A stretch of DNA of 64,000 bases, from assembly GCF_017592825.1 (NCBI RefSeq), contig NZ_JAGFMD010000007.1, positions 62,001 through 126,000 of the forward strand. The letters run 5' to 3'. Source of the DNA: Roseivirga sp. E12 (GTDB lineage: Bacteria; Bacteroidota; Bacteroidia; Cytophagales; Cyclobacteriaceae). The position numbers and the translations under genes are program-made. Of the stretch, positions 34,458 to 44,561 are shown piece after piece. Under the pieces are notes generated by a model. It saw only the letters and a list, made by a program, of their open reading frames with translations, was not told the origin of the DNA and did no database searches. Numbering within the stretch: position 1 is the first letter of the stretch; the number at the start of each line of letters is the position of its first letter.

Positions 34458-35951
34458 TTAGATCTGAATGGTAAAGTCTGTCATATGCTCGGCAACGTTA
34501 ACCGTAATGGTCCCATCATGTTTTTCAACAATCTTTTTGGTATAGTATAGGCCTATTCCGAAACCTTTTACATCGTGAATGTTACCAGTAGGGATTCGGT
34601 AAAATTGATCGAAAATTCGTTGCTGCTGAGTTTTGTCAATCTTGCCCCCATTGTCAACAACCTGCCAGATTAACTGATCAGACTCGGAACTAAGTTTCAG
34701 GCTTATTTCATCACCGCCATATTTAATAGCATTATCAATCAAGTTGGAAATAGCATTTTCCATATGGAAAGGATCTATCTTATTCCATTGCTCCGAAATG
34801 GCCGTTTGGAAGAATAATTTCTTATTTCCTTTTATCAATTGGAACTTATCGAAGATCTGTTGAGTAAACTTGACCAATTCCACAGACTCTAAATTGAGTT
34901 CAAGCTCATCGGAGTCCAAGGATGCCGTTTCAAGCAACTTCTCTACCATACCATTAAGCTTTTTCAGCTGGTTGTTTGATATGTCTAGGTATTTCGCTGT
35001 TTTGGCAGGGTCGTTGGCCTGATTAAAACTTGAGATTGCCTCTATGGCGGTAGATACTGTTGCTATGGGTGTCTTAAATTCGTGGGTAATATTGCTGATC
35101 AGGTCATTCTTAATCTCAGCCAATTGTTTCTGTTCAGAGATCACTTTGTATAGATACAATAGACAACCTATCACTGCTCCAGTAATGAGTAAGGAAATGA
35201 ACAAATCCAAAGCACCTCGTTTCAAAATATTCAGAGAGGCATTTTCATAATTCATGACCAGTTTTTGGTCTCTCGGTAGATAATTAGATTGAGAAACAGT
35301 TCTTAGGTTGTAGTAATCGTGATTGGGCTCCGAGATTAGCGAATCATCAACATAATGCCATAGCACGAAGCCAGCATCTATATTTTTTCTATCTAACTCG
35401 GTGACCATTATTTCAGTGAGCCTGTCATGGTCAAGGTCAGTACGAGAAAGAGAGAACATCACTTTTTTAAAGAAGCCTTTGATGTCGTTCAGAGAATCAA
35501 AATTTGTAATCTCACTCTTAACACTTATACCTGTGAGCGAATTCTCATTAAGAAAAAGACTGTCCAGAGCTGGGAGATTATTTCTAAAACTCACAGAGGT
35601 AGTGGCATTGGTAGCTCTACCATTAATGGACAGAAACCTCCTTGTACTACTGTCTGTAAGCCCCGAGAGAAGGTGTGCGGTGTCACCTCCCATGCGGTTT
35701 ACCATCGACCATGACCTACCGCCCAGTCGATTAAACAAGGTGTCTTGTGATGAAAAGATGATAAGATCATTTCTTGCCAGATCCGTGAAGTAAGATTCTA
35801 CGCTAGTGTCCAATGCCGTTTGCATGTCGCTCATAAATCGCTGCTTATTCAATTGATAGTTTTGAATATTGCGGTATACCTGAATACCAACAGTAATCAG
35901 AGCCGTCAGGGCAATCAGATAGCTTATACGTTTGAATTTCAATGCTTTCAC
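34458..35951 (-). CDS. Sensor histidine kinase
   Basis: 497 residues. Transmembrane helices at about 8-26 and 247-270 enclose a periplasmic sensor of about 215 residues with no recognised family. The HisKA phospho-acceptor is His290 in LISNITHEFKTPIATVS; the HATPase has N-box AISNLIDNAIKYGG, the VVDNGG turn and GFGIGLYYTKKIVEKH. It phosphorylates the OmpR-type regulator downstream. Divergent from a GLPGLI gene and a TonB-receptor-like gene, which are natural candidate targets or partners. Confidence 0.93.
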   Translation of the reverse strand: MKALKFKRISYLIALTALITVGIQVYRNIQNYQLNKQRFMSDMQTALDTSVESYFTDLARNDLIIFSSQDTLFNRLGGRSWSMVNRMGGDTAHLLSGLTDSSTRRFLSINGRATNATTSVSFRNNLPALDSLFLNENSLTGISVKSEITNFDSLNDIKGFFKKVMFSLSRTDLDHDRLTEIMVTELDRKNIDAGFVLWHYVDDSLISEPNHDYYNLRTVSQSNYLPRDQKLVMNYENASLNILKRGALDLFISLLITGAVIGCLLYLYKVISEQKQLAEIKNDLISNITHEFKTPIATVSTAIEAISSFNQANDPAKTAKYLDISNNQLKKLNGMVEKLLETASLDSDELELNLESVELVKFTQQIFDKFQLIKGNKKLFFQTAISEQWNKIDPFHMENAISNLIDNAIKYGGDEISLKLSSESDQLIWQVVDNGGKIDKTQQQRIFDQFYRIPTGNIHDVKGFGIGLYYTKKIVEKHDGTITVNVAEHMTDFTIQI

Positions 35952-36068
35952 AGTTCAAATATACGGACATTGACAAGTTCAGTATTGTGACTTAACACTC
36001 GTTAACACTGGTTAACCCATCGTTTGCAGAGTTCCACTTTTATTTGTACCCATCAAACTTTTCGAAAC

Positions 36069-36935
36069 ATGACAGCACTCAAAAAAAGAATTTCACTAAT
36101 AGTAGGTCTCTTACTGGTCACCATAGGGACTATTCATGCTCAAAACTTTCAGGGGATCGCTACCTATCAGTCTTCAAGAAATATGAAGAACATGCAGATT
36201 AAGGCTGAGGGAGTCACTGAAGCAATGCAAAAACAATTGATGGAACAGATGAAAAAACAGTTCCAGAGAGAATATGAATTACAGTTCAACTTGACCGAAT
36301 CTAGTTGGAAAGAAGAAGAGAGTCTGGATAGCGGACCGGCTACTGCTTCATCCGGAGGTATGAGAATATCTTTTTCAACTGCTGGTGGAGGTACGACTTA
36401 TAAGAACACCTCAGAGAACTTATACATTCAGGAAACTACAGTTTTCAGTAAGCCATTTTTGGTGAAGGATGAACTGCAGGCTTACGAATGGCAAATGACC
36501 GATGAGACTAAAACTATCGGAAATTACACTGCATATAAAGCCGTTTATAAAGATATCAGAGAGAGTAGATCGATTTCATTCACTTCTGATAGTGATGATA
36601 AGGACAAGGATTCTGGTGAGTCAACAGTTGTTATGGATACTATCAGTGTCTCGGCTTGGTATACTCCTGAAATTCCTGTTTCTCAAGGTCCAGAAGACTA
36701 TTGGGGATTGCCTGGATTAATCTTGGAATTGAGTGATGGTAGTACTACTTATTTATGTACAAAAGTTGTTCTAAATCCAGAAGAGGAAATCAAAATCAAA
36801 AGACCAAGCAAAGGGAAAAAAGTAACCAGAGAGGAACTAAGAGTGGAAATGGATTCCAAGATGGAGGAAATGTCCAAGAAGTTCAAGCAAGGAGGAAAAG
36901 GTGGCGCTACTTTTAGAATAGGCGGAGATCAGTAA
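36069..36935 (+). CDS. GLPGLI family exported protein
   Basis: 288 residues from ATG 36069: a Sec signal peptide (ending GTIHAQNF), then AYEWQMTDETKTIGNYTAYKA and WYTPEIPVSQGPEDYWGLPGLILEL, which contains the family's namesake GLPGLI motif. The last 60 residues are a charged, Lys-rich, Met-containing tail. GLPGLI proteins are Bacteroidota exported proteins of unknown function commonly encoded next to TonB-receptor-like barrels, as here (27-base gap). A two-component system is divergent. Confidence 0.9.
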   Translation: MTALKKRISLIVGLLLVTIGTIHAQNFQGIATYQSSRNMKNMQIKAEGVTEAMQKQLMEQMKKQFQREYELQFNLTESSWKEEESLDSGPATASSGGMRISFSTAGGGTTYKNTSENLYIQETTVFSKPFLVKDELQAYEWQMTDETKTIGNYTAYKAVYKDIRESRSISFTSDSDDKDKDSGESTVVMDTISVSAWYTPEIPVSQGPEDYWGLPGLILELSDGSTTYLCTKVVLNPEEEIKIKRPSKGKKVTREELRVEMDSKMEEMSKKFKQGGKGGATFRIGGDQ

Positions 36936-36962
36936 TCATTTAAGGTCAAAAACAACTCAATT

Positions 36963-39647
36963 ATGAACAGATTTTCACTGATTCTAGTGGCATTGGTATG
37001 CTTATGTTTTACTGCCAATGCACAAAAAGTCACCTTCAATGGTGAAGTAAGAGATTCCCTGGGTACCCCGCTTCAATTTGCCAATGTCTTGGCGATAGAT
37101 ACGGTAAAAAATACAATGGCCGCCTTTGGTGTTACCAATCAGCAAGGGCGATTTAAACTCTCATTGGATCGAGGAACTACCTACCGTTTAAAAGTGAGCT
37201 TTATAGGGTTCTTGCCTTTTGAGCGAGTTTTTACACCCGGTGAAAGCAATGATATCCCATATGGCATAGTGCTGAGTTCAGATGTAACCCAACTGGGTGA
37301 TGTTGAGGTGGTTTCTGAAATGCCAGTGCTCATTCAGGGAGATACTATTACTTACAAAGCAGATGTCTTTACTCAGGGAAATGAACGAAAACTTGAAGAT
37401 GTGCTTGAAGATCTACCCGGTTTCGAAGTAGATGAAGATGGCGGGGTCAAAATTCAGGGTAAAGATGTGAGCAAAGTACTGGTCGATGGCAAGGAATTTT
37501 TTGAAGGAGATACTAAGTTGGCGACCAAGAATCTTCCAGCGAATGTGGTAGATAAGGTCCAAGTTTTGCAGAATTATAATAATGTGGGTCCGCTCAGTGG
37601 AGTAAATAATAGTGAGCAGATTGCTTTGAACATTCAGCTGAAAGAGGACAAAAAGAACATCGTTTTTGGAGATATTTCTGCTGGAGCGGGTCCTGAGGAG
37701 CGCTATAAAGCCAAGGCCAATACTTTCTACTATAACCCGAAAACTAACCTCAACTTAATCGCAGGATTAAATAATGTGGGTGAGCTGACCTTCACCATGC
37801 GTGACTACTTCAGGTTTACTGGCGGACTAGGAAGCTTTGCGCGAGGAGCAGGTTCGTCCTTTCAAGTGAGTTCGAATAACCTTGGTATTCCCATGGCCGA
37901 ACGTAACAATGCCCGTGACCTTAAGAATATTGTTGGAGCATTCAACTATAACCTGACTCCGACAAATAAGTGGAGTTTCTCAGGCTTTGCCATAGGTTCT
38001 AAAGTAGATAATACCTTGGGCTCAGTGCAACAGAGAACTTACATCCTTCAGCCCAACAGTGATCAGGAAACGCTTAGTTCTACACAAAGGGTCAACAGCA
38101 CTTCAGGGTTGTTCAAGTTTGCGGGTAAGTTCACACCTAATCCGAGCTTACAAATAGACTACAGCGCTTTTGGAAGGCTTTCGGATATTTCGAATTCAGA
38201 TGCTCAAACATCTGTTTTTGGAGCATTAACCAATGATATTTCAGGTTTGAGAAATCAAAAACCAAGGTCAGTTGAGCAACAATTACGTGGGTTTTATGCT
38301 CCAAATGAACGAGATGTTTTCTCCTTTGAAGCCTCCTATCAGTATCAAAATCAGGATCCATCCTATAACTTAGTTACCACAGGTCAACCATTTGCAAGTA
38401 TTATCCCAATGACGGCAAGCAGCCCTTACGATTTGACACAGTTGAGGGATGTGACAACCAAGAAGCAGGAGGCAGTTTTAAACTACTATCGCATTCTTAA
38501 CAAAACCAACCATATCAATTTTAAGGTTGGAAATACTTATTCAACGCAGACCCTGACCTCTAATATGTTCGAAAGGTTGAGTGATTTGTCTACCAATCAG
38601 TTTAGCGATCCAACGTTGGTCAACCTAGTGGACTACACTTATCAGAATTATTATCTGGGACTGCTTTACAAAACCAAACTGGGTAAACTGGTACTTACGC
38701 CTGCTTTGAACCTCCATTACTATGATATAGCCAATGAGCAAAATGGAGTTGAGGAAGGCTTTGATAAGACCTTGTTACTACCTTCGGTGAATGCCAAGTA
38801 TACCTTTAGAAGCTCCCACTCCTTGACATTGGATTATAGAGTGACGGCCGAATTTACTGATGTGGCTAATATTGCAGAAGGACTTTTGGTAAGGGGTTAC
38901 AACACCTTGTTTGGAGGAAACGCCAATTTGCAAAACAGCCTCTATCACAGTGTGCAGTTGAACTACTTCAACTTTAATATGTACAACTTCTTCAATGTAT
39001 ATGGTGGCTTGACCTATTCAAAACGCTTTGATGATATCACCAACATTGTAAGTTTTAATAACCTTGAGCGTGTCAATAGTCCGATTAATATCAATACCGC
39101 AAATGAGGTGCTTTCGGGTTTTGCTAGTACTGATAAACGATTTGATGCCTGGAGATTTAATTTCAGAGCCAATTGGTCTAAAAGCATCAGCAACAATATT
39201 ATTAGTGACACCCCTAATGAGAATACTAGCTTCTTACAATCCTACAGAGCAACAATCTCTACCACGTTGTTCAAATCTTTGTTTCTGGACTTAGGTTATG
39301 ATGTATCATTCAATACTTATGAAGGAAGAAACGTCTCGAGCCAGTTTGAAAATCACAAGCCGTTTGCGAGCTTGAGTAAGAAGTTCCTTAAGGGTTTTGA
39401 GCTAGAGGTTGAGTACGAATACAACAGTTATATAAGCTCTGGAAGTAACTCCAGTACTTATGATTTGTTAGATGCAAACCTAACCTATCGTCAAGATGGT
39501 AGTCCATGGGAATTCAAAATAGAAGGGATGAACCTAATGAATACTACTGGAATCAGAAGGGACTCATTTAGTGAAAGCTTGATCAGCACTTTCGAGTACT
39601 TTATTCAAAAGCGATACTGGCTCTTCAGCGTGATGTATGATTTATAA
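36963..39647 (+). CDS. TonB-dependent receptor-like outer-membrane protein
   Basis: 894 residues. A signal peptide is followed by a carboxypeptidase-regulatory-like domain (VTFNGEVRDSLGTPLQFANVLAI, about 22-110), a plug-like region (LEDVLEDLPGFEVDEDGGVKIQGKDVSKVLVDGKEFF in outline, then NLPANVVDKVQVLQNYN) and a large beta barrel ending in an aromatic strand (WLFSVMYDL). It looks like a receptor of the GLPGLI-linked branch, without a clear TonB box. Ligand unknown. A terminator hairpin lies about 28 bases past the stop. Confidence 0.87.
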   Translation: MNRFSLILVALVCLCFTANAQKVTFNGEVRDSLGTPLQFANVLAIDTVKNTMAAFGVTNQQGRFKLSLDRGTTYRLKVSFIGFLPFERVFTPGESNDIPYGIVLSSDVTQLGDVEVVSEMPVLIQGDTITYKADVFTQGNERKLEDVLEDLPGFEVDEDGGVKIQGKDVSKVLVDGKEFFEGDTKLATKNLPANVVDKVQVLQNYNNVGPLSGVNNSEQIALNIQLKEDKKNIVFGDISAGAGPEERYKAKANTFYYNPKTNLNLIAGLNNVGELTFTMRDYFRFTGGLGSFARGAGSSFQVSSNNLGIPMAERNNARDLKNIVGAFNYNLTPTNKWSFSGFAIGSKVDNTLGSVQQRTYILQPNSDQETLSSTQRVNSTSGLFKFAGKFTPNPSLQIDYSAFGRLSDISNSDAQTSVFGALTNDISGLRNQKPRSVEQQLRGFYAPNERDVFSFEASYQYQNQDPSYNLVTTGQPFASIIPMTASSPYDLTQLRDVTTKKQEAVLNYYRILNKTNHINFKVGNTYSTQTLTSNMFERLSDLSTNQFSDPTLVNLVDYTYQNYYLGLLYKTKLGKLVLTPALNLHYYDIANEQNGVEEGFDKTLLLPSVNAKYTFRSSHSLTLDYRVTAEFTDVANIAEGLLVRGYNTLFGGNANLQNSLYHSVQLNYFNFNMYNFFNVYGGLTYSKRFDDITNIVSFNNLERVNSPININTANEVLSGFASTDKRFDAWRFNFRANWSKSISNNIISDTPNENTSFLQSYRATISTTLFKSLFLDLGYDVSFNTYEGRNVSSQFENHKPFASLSKKFLKGFELEVEYEYNSYISSGSNSSTYDLLDANLTYRQDGSPWEFKIEGMNLMNTTGIRRDSFSESLISTFEYFIQKRYWLFSVMYDL

Positions 39648-39674
39648 TTAAAGACGACTTAACTAAAACTAACG

Positions 39675-39711
39675 ACCGGCCTTCAATGTAAATTGGGCCG
39701 GTTATTTTTTG
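39675..39711. terminator. Terminator between convergent receptor and aminotransferase genes
   Basis: ACCGGCC and GGCCGGT form a 7-bp stem with a loop of 14 bases, followed by T-rich sequence on the plus strand. The right arm touches the stop codon of the minus-strand aminotransferase. Confidence 0.75.
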
Positions 39712-40808
39712 TAGAAAAGATTGATTGAGTCGATTACATGATCTATTTGTGCCTCTGTTAAGCCAGGAAATATTGGCAGAGAAAGGCAGTTTTCTTGAAG
39801 TTGATAGGAGTGGGGAAAGTCGCTCTTACCAAAACCCATTTGGGAATAGGCCTTAGTAAAGGGTATAGCCTTAGGGTAGTGAACCTGAGTTTGAATACCT
39901 CTTTCCTCCAAAAATGCTCGAATTTCATCTCTGGTTGCAGTCTGAATAATAAAGATATGAAAGACGTGACTAGAAGGGTCGCCCAACGATGGCAGCGTTA
40001 AATCACCAACACCGTGCAAAGCAGATAAATATCGGTTGGCAATCCGCTGACGTTCTGCCGTCCATCCATCAATGTGTTGGAGCTTTAGGGAGAGAATGGA
40101 TGCTTGTAACGTGTCCATGCGACTGTTGACCCCTGGAAATTCATGCTCATCTTTTCCAATACCTCCATGGTTGGCAAGCTTCCGACATCGAGTGGCCAAT
40201 TCCTCATTGTTAGTCAGAATACAACCGGCATCACCAAGGGCTCCTAGATTCTTAGAAGGATAGAAGCTGAAAACACTTGCGTCCCCAAAAGAGCCCGCCA
40301 TATTTCCCTCTTTCTGTGCAAAATGGGATTGAGCACAGTCCTCAATCACCTTCAAATCGTGTTTGTTAGCAATGGATTTTATCACTTCCAAGTTTGCTAA
40401 TTGACCATAGAGATGAACTGGAATAATGGCCTTGGTCTTTTCGTTGATCAGTCCTTCGATTTGGCCACTGTCAATAGTATAGCTCATTGGGTCTATGTCA
40501 ACAAAGACAGGCTTGGCTTTCAATTGTGTAACCACTTCGGCATCTGTAATCCACGTCATGGCGGGCACCAACACCTCATCACCAGGGCCAATACCCATCA
40601 TCTTCAGGGTAATGTAAAGTGCGTCTGTACAATTGGCAACAGCAATGCAATGGTCTACACCGCACTTTTCTGCAAAGGAGTTTTCAAATGTTGTGACTTC
40701 GGATCCATTAATAAATTGTGATTCTCTAAGTACTTTTCGATACACCTCTTCAAGCTCATTCTTGATGGGCTCATGTATTAAGGAAAGGTCCAGAAAAGGC
40801 ACTTGCAT
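39702..40808 (-). CDS. DegT/DnrJ/EryC1/StrS aminotransferase
   Basis: 368 residues. PLP-dependent sugar aminotransferase fold: VPFLDLSLIHEPI at the start, the ANCTDALYITLKMMGIGPGDEVLVPAMTW pocket in outline, VIEDCAQSHFA (Asp for the pyridine nitrogen) and the Schiff-base Lys186 in FSFYPSKNLGALGDAG. These enzymes make amino sugars on nucleotide-sugar precursors for surface polysaccharide. No partner sugar genes are adjacent. Confidence 0.93.
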   Translation of the reverse strand: MQVPFLDLSLIHEPIKNELEEVYRKVLRESQFINGSEVTTFENSFAEKCGVDHCIAVANCTDALYITLKMMGIGPGDEVLVPAMTWITDAEVVTQLKAKPVFVDIDPMSYTIDSGQIEGLINEKTKAIIPVHLYGQLANLEVIKSIANKHDLKVIEDCAQSHFAQKEGNMAGSFGDASVFSFYPSKNLGALGDAGCILTNNEELATRCRKLANHGGIGKDEHEFPGVNSRMDTLQASILSLKLQHIDGWTAERQRIANRYLSALHGVGDLTLPSLGDPSSHVFHIFIIQTATRDEIRAFLEERGIQTQVHYPKAIPFTKAYSQMGFGKSDFPHSYQLQENCLSLPIFPGLTEAQIDHVIDSINLFYKK

Positions 40809-40894
40809 GCAGGAAAGATAAATATTTTTTGACCAGAGAGATGGAGGTTTGCCTCTGATTTATATAATTTCATTTCAAATCAAAATAATCCGAT

Positions 40895-41464
40895 ATGGCT
40901 ACTCCTGAAGAAATGCTACAGACCATGATTAATAATATGCCTGAAAAGACTGGTAAGTCTTTGGACGAATGGAAGGCAATGCTTGGCACCACTGATCTTG
41001 CTAAACATGGTGACATTATGAAGCTCTTAAAGGGAGAGTATGGAGTAACCCATGGTTTTGCAAATACTATTTCGCAGCTCTATTTGAAGCCAGAATTATT
41101 GGCACCACAAACTAATTCGGGTAATGAGGATGAGGTATTACTCAATGGGAAAGAGGCCATCGCAGATATCTTTAAAAGTGTCAAAGCCCAGTTTGAATCA
41201 ATTAATGGAGATGTAGAGTTCTCATATAAAAAGACTTATATCAGTCTTCGAACTCCCAAAAAGCAGTTTGCCCTATTGCAGCCTAGTACTAAAACGAGGG
41301 TAGATGTGGGACTGAATTTAAAGGGTGTAGACCCGGAAGGAATTGTGCAAGCCGCAGGAAGTTGGAATGGTATGGTTACCCATAGAGTAAAGCTTACAGA
41401 ACCAGGTCAAGTAGATGCTAACCTATCCGCTTGGCTTCAAAAGGCATATGACGCGAATTGCTGA
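40895..41464 (+). CDS. DUF4287/DUF5655 protein
   Basis: 189 residues in two parts. The N-terminal half (MINNMPEKTGKSLDEWKAML ... LKGEYGVTHGFANTI) is DUF4287-like; the C-terminal half (AIFKSVKAQFE-type helix, then VEFSYKKTYISLRTPKKQFALLQPSTKTRVDVGLNL) is DUF5655-like. Both are small domains of unknown function, cytosolic. The stop shares one base with the next ATG (TGATG), so the DUF1801 gene is coupled. Confidence 0.82.
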   Translation: MATPEEMLQTMINNMPEKTGKSLDEWKAMLGTTDLAKHGDIMKLLKGEYGVTHGFANTISQLYLKPELLAPQTNSGNEDEVLLNGKEAIADIFKSVKAQFESINGDVEFSYKKTYISLRTPKKQFALLQPSTKTRVDVGLNLKGVDPEGIVQAAGSWNGMVTHRVKLTEPGQVDANLSAWLQKAYDANC

Positions 41465-41856
41465 TGAACAAATTCCAACCTGTAGATTTTCAAGACTTAG
41501 ACGACCTTTACGCATTTCTGCCTGAAGATGAATTGAATGTTGTAAAACTACTGAGAGGATTGGTATATGAGTGCATCCCCGAGGTCAAAGAGAAACTATC
41601 TTATAATGTGCCATTCTTTCGGGGGCGAAAAACGATCTGTTTTATCTGGCCTGGCTCAGTGCCTTGGGGTGGGACTTTCGAAGGAGTACAATTTGGCTTT
41701 GTAAGAGGACATCTAATGCTCAACGAAGACGGGTTTCTAGATGCGGGAAAACGGAAGTATGTTAGAACAAAAACTTTCTACTCAGTTCAGGAGATTGATT
41801 TCGAAAAGCTGAGAAGCTTACTCTACGAAGCGGCAATTATTGATGCAGAGGCATAA
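41464..41856 (+). CDS. DUF1801 domain protein
   Basis: 130 residues from the ATG at 41464. Segments VKLLRGLVYECIPEVKEKLSYNVPFFRGRKTICFIWPG and FGFVRGHLMLNEDGFLDAGKRKYVRTK are DUF1801-like (YdhG/frataxin-like fold; role unsettled). Coupled to the DUF4287/DUF5655 gene; both families often appear as small stress or conserved hypothetical proteins, and neither shows a catalytic motif. Confidence 0.78.
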   Translation: MNKFQPVDFQDLDDLYAFLPEDELNVVKLLRGLVYECIPEVKEKLSYNVPFFRGRKTICFIWPGSVPWGGTFEGVQFGFVRGHLMLNEDGFLDAGKRKYVRTKTFYSVQEIDFEKLRSLLYEAAIIDAEA

Positions 41857-41883
41857 AAAAAGCCACTCTTATTAAGAATGGCT
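41854..41883 (-). terminator. Terminator for the metallo-beta-lactamase-fold gene
   Basis: On the minus strand AGCCATTCTTAAT pairs with its right arm around a short loop (one mismatch) and runs into seven T. It lies between two convergent genes. Confidence 0.75.
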
Positions 41884-41903
41884 CCTCAGTTCTTTAATCT
41901 TGC

Positions 41904-42803
41904 TTACTCATCAAACAACTCCGTCCACGCAGCATTAACGGGTCGGGTTTGTCTTCCCTTCCATTCAGGAGCGCCAGGGATTTCTGTGGCATTCGCTAAC
42001 TCTTCTTTAGTTTTGCCTGCGACCTGCCCCTTCTTCACAAACTCCATTACTTTACCTAAGTAATTTTGGAAAGCTTTTAAATCTTCTCTGGTTCCTGTAA
42101 TTCCAAACCCATTGCCTGAGTGACCAAATACAAATTGAGTGTCTTTGTCAAACGCTTTGTAACCCTTTTCCATTACCACTTGCCAGTTGGTCATATTGGC
42201 GCCAGCGGACTTGTCTACAAATGGGGCCCTCCTATTAAAAAGCAGGTCACCACAGTGTACAATGTTTGCATTTTCAAAGTGGACGAAAGAATCACCATCA
42301 GTATGCGCTGCTCCAAAATAGTGTAAAGCCATTCTTTCATCGCCTACCTTTTGTCTGAACCTTCCCTTTTTATATGTCGTGTCTGGGAAGAGTTGTTTAT
42401 CAGCATTACCTGCTCTTTCGGCATTTGCTTTTTGATTCTTCAATGAGTTTTCATGAGCCATTACGGTCTTCACTATTCCTTTGAAAGCAACATTACCTGC
42501 ACTATGATCACCATGGTGATGCGTATTGATCAATAGATCAATCTGTCTGTCAGATTTCTTCTGAATTTCACCCACCAAATTTTTGGCTTGGGCGGGAAAC
42601 TGAGAGTCAACTACCACAATGCCACCATCAGAGATCATCCAGCCAATAGTGCCTCCCCTTTCGGTGAAAATACCAACGTTATTTCTCAAGGCTTCCATTT
42701 TGTATCCGCTTTGAAAGAGGCTCTCCCAAAGCGAAGCATTTGGTAAAATAGAAAGTGCACTAAGCGCTGTGCTTTGCTTAATGAATGATCTGCGATTTGT
42801 CAT
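41904..42803 (-). CDS. Tat-exported metallo-beta-lactamase-fold hydrolase
   Basis: 299 residues. The N-terminus NRRSFIKQSTALSALSIL is a good twin-arginine signal. The MBL-fold zinc motif THHHGDH is at 94-100, with further ligands in GAAHTDGD, VHCGDLLF and FGHSGNGFG, each at the place where MBL proteins put them. Exact substrate unknown; the family includes lactamases, glyoxalase II and others, and no beta-lactamase-specific motif is seen. Confidence 0.88.
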   Translation of the reverse strand: MTNRRSFIKQSTALSALSILPNASLWESLFQSGYKMEALRNNVGIFTERGGTIGWMISDGGIVVVDSQFPAQAKNLVGEIQKKSDRQIDLLINTHHHGDHSAGNVAFKGIVKTVMAHENSLKNQKANAERAGNADKQLFPDTTYKKGRFRQKVGDERMALHYFGAAHTDGDSFVHFENANIVHCGDLLFNRRAPFVDKSAGANMTNWQVVMEKGYKAFDKDTQFVFGHSGNGFGITGTREDLKAFQNYLGKVMEFVKKGQVAGKTKEELANATEIPGAPEWKGRQTRPVNAAWTELFDE

Positions 42804-42926
42804 GACATTTTAATTTATTGAAATTTAGTAGCCTTAGGCCTGAACTACTAACCACTGATGTAAATGAAAGTTCGACTGCTCAGGATTATTAGGGCTTTTT
42901 GTAATTTGGTGGACAAAGTTTATTCA

Positions 42927-44555
42927 ATGAAAAGATCAGCTCTTCTAATTCTCAGTTGTTTTCTCACATTTCAATCCCTAGCACAACAAGTAGACCGCAG
43001 TCTGCTCATCAAGCCGGAGAGAACCAACTATCGTGAAACCTCCACTTACCAAGAGGTGATTGACTTCACCAGCCTTGTGACCAAAGACAGTAAATACGTC
43101 TCTAAAGTCAGTATGACTACTAGTTTAGAAGGGAAGGACATTCCCGTCTTCGTTTTAGCTAACCCGAAAATAGAAACCCCTGAACAGGCAAAGGCTAGTG
43201 GCAAACCTGTCATTTACATTCAGGGAAATATTCACTCGGGCGAAGTAGAAGGGAAGGAAGTAGTTCAAATTCTGATGAGAGATATCCTCACAGGAGACAA
43301 GGGCTACTTGTTAGATAACCAGATCATTCTTTTTGTACCCATCTACAATACCGATAGTAACGATAAAATGGAAGCGGGCCGAAGACCATCTCAAGAAGGA
43401 AGTCCTATCGAAACGGGCATCAGATCAAATAGCCAAGGATGGGATTTGAACAGAGATGGTATGAAAATGGAAACCATCGAGTCGAGAGGTTTGATCCAAA
43501 ATATCATCGTTCCATGGGACCCAACGCTTTTTGTTGATTTACATACCACCAATGGAACATGGCATGGCTATTCATTGACCTGGGCTCCTAGTTATCATTC
43601 TGCTGGAGAGAAAGCCCCTTATGATTTTACTTGGGATAGAATTCTTCCAGAAGTCACAGAGAAGGCCTTAGATAAGCATAATGTACATTTAGGCCCATAT
43701 GGCTACTACTATACCCGAAGAGAAGGCTGGCCAATCAAGTCAATTTACACGTACAATCACCACCCTCGCTATCTAGTCAATCAGTTTGGTCTTAGAAACC
43801 GGATGGCCATACTAAGCGAAGCCTTCGCTCATGAAAGGCTATATCAGCGAATTAATTCTACCTATGCATTTGTGAGTGAGATCCTTGAGTTCACCAATAA
43901 GAACGGAAGTGAAATGTTGAAGATCAATGCACAGGCAGAACAAGATGCTATCAATTTGGTCAAAGAACAGGGAGGTAAAGTACAGAAAGGCGTTCGTTTC
44001 CAAATGGCTGCTCTAGATGACCCAATTACTGCTTATAGAACTTACAATCATATGGAAACCACGAATGAACGTGGTCAAAAGACTTACCTAAGGAAGCCCG
44101 AAATCATCGAGCTAAAGGATGTGGTAAACTATAGCGCCTTCGAAGCGACTAAGACGGCAACTTTACCAAAAGGGTACCTCATTCCAAAGGAGTTTGCCTC
44201 TATTGCCGAACACCTAAGAATGCATGGTGTAAAGGTGACTGAACTGACGAAGAATAAGAGAGCCAAAGGAGAAATCTTTACGGCTACTAAGCTGGAACGA
44301 TCTAACAGAGCTTTTGAAAAACATAAAATGGCTACAATAGAAGGTAGCTATGCTGCATCAAACAAGAAGTTTGGTAAAGGCGATTTCTGGGTAGATATGG
44401 CACAGCCATTGGCCAATTTGATTTTCTATTTGTTAGAGCCTGAGTCAGATGACGGCCTTGTCACTTGGAATTTCTTTGATGAGCATTTCGACAGCAATGG
44501 AATTGCTGAAAAACCAGTTGAGTACCCAATTTTTAAGTATTTCGAGATTAAGTAA
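42927..44555 (+). CDS. M14-family zinc carboxypeptidase-like protein
   Basis: 542 residues from ATG 42927, which opens into a signal peptide (SALLILSCFLTFQSLAQQ). Zinc site: GNIHSGEVEGKE (His and Glu, near residue 100) and later DLHTTNGTW (His). A further conserved segment LSEAFAHERLYQR may hold the catalytic Glu. M14 enzymes remove residues from peptides or hydrolyse amidated cell-wall material, here in the periplasm or outside. An M28 peptidase gene follows after 6 bases, so the two are one operon. The upstream frame extends 21 codons but lacks a signal peptide. Confidence 0.87.
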   Translation: MKRSALLILSCFLTFQSLAQQVDRSLLIKPERTNYRETSTYQEVIDFTSLVTKDSKYVSKVSMTTSLEGKDIPVFVLANPKIETPEQAKASGKPVIYIQGNIHSGEVEGKEVVQILMRDILTGDKGYLLDNQIILFVPIYNTDSNDKMEAGRRPSQEGSPIETGIRSNSQGWDLNRDGMKMETIESRGLIQNIIVPWDPTLFVDLHTTNGTWHGYSLTWAPSYHSAGEKAPYDFTWDRILPEVTEKALDKHNVHLGPYGYYYTRREGWPIKSIYTYNHHPRYLVNQFGLRNRMAILSEAFAHERLYQRINSTYAFVSEILEFTNKNGSEMLKINAQAEQDAINLVKEQGGKVQKGVRFQMAALDDPITAYRTYNHMETTNERGQKTYLRKPEIIELKDVVNYSAFEATKTATLPKGYLIPKEFASIAEHLRMHGVKVTELTKNKRAKGEIFTATKLERSNRAFEKHKMATIEGSYAASNKKFGKGDFWVDMAQPLANLIFYLLEPESDDGLVTWNFFDEHFDSNGIAEKPVEYPIFKYFEIK

Positions 44556-44561
44556 GTAGCC

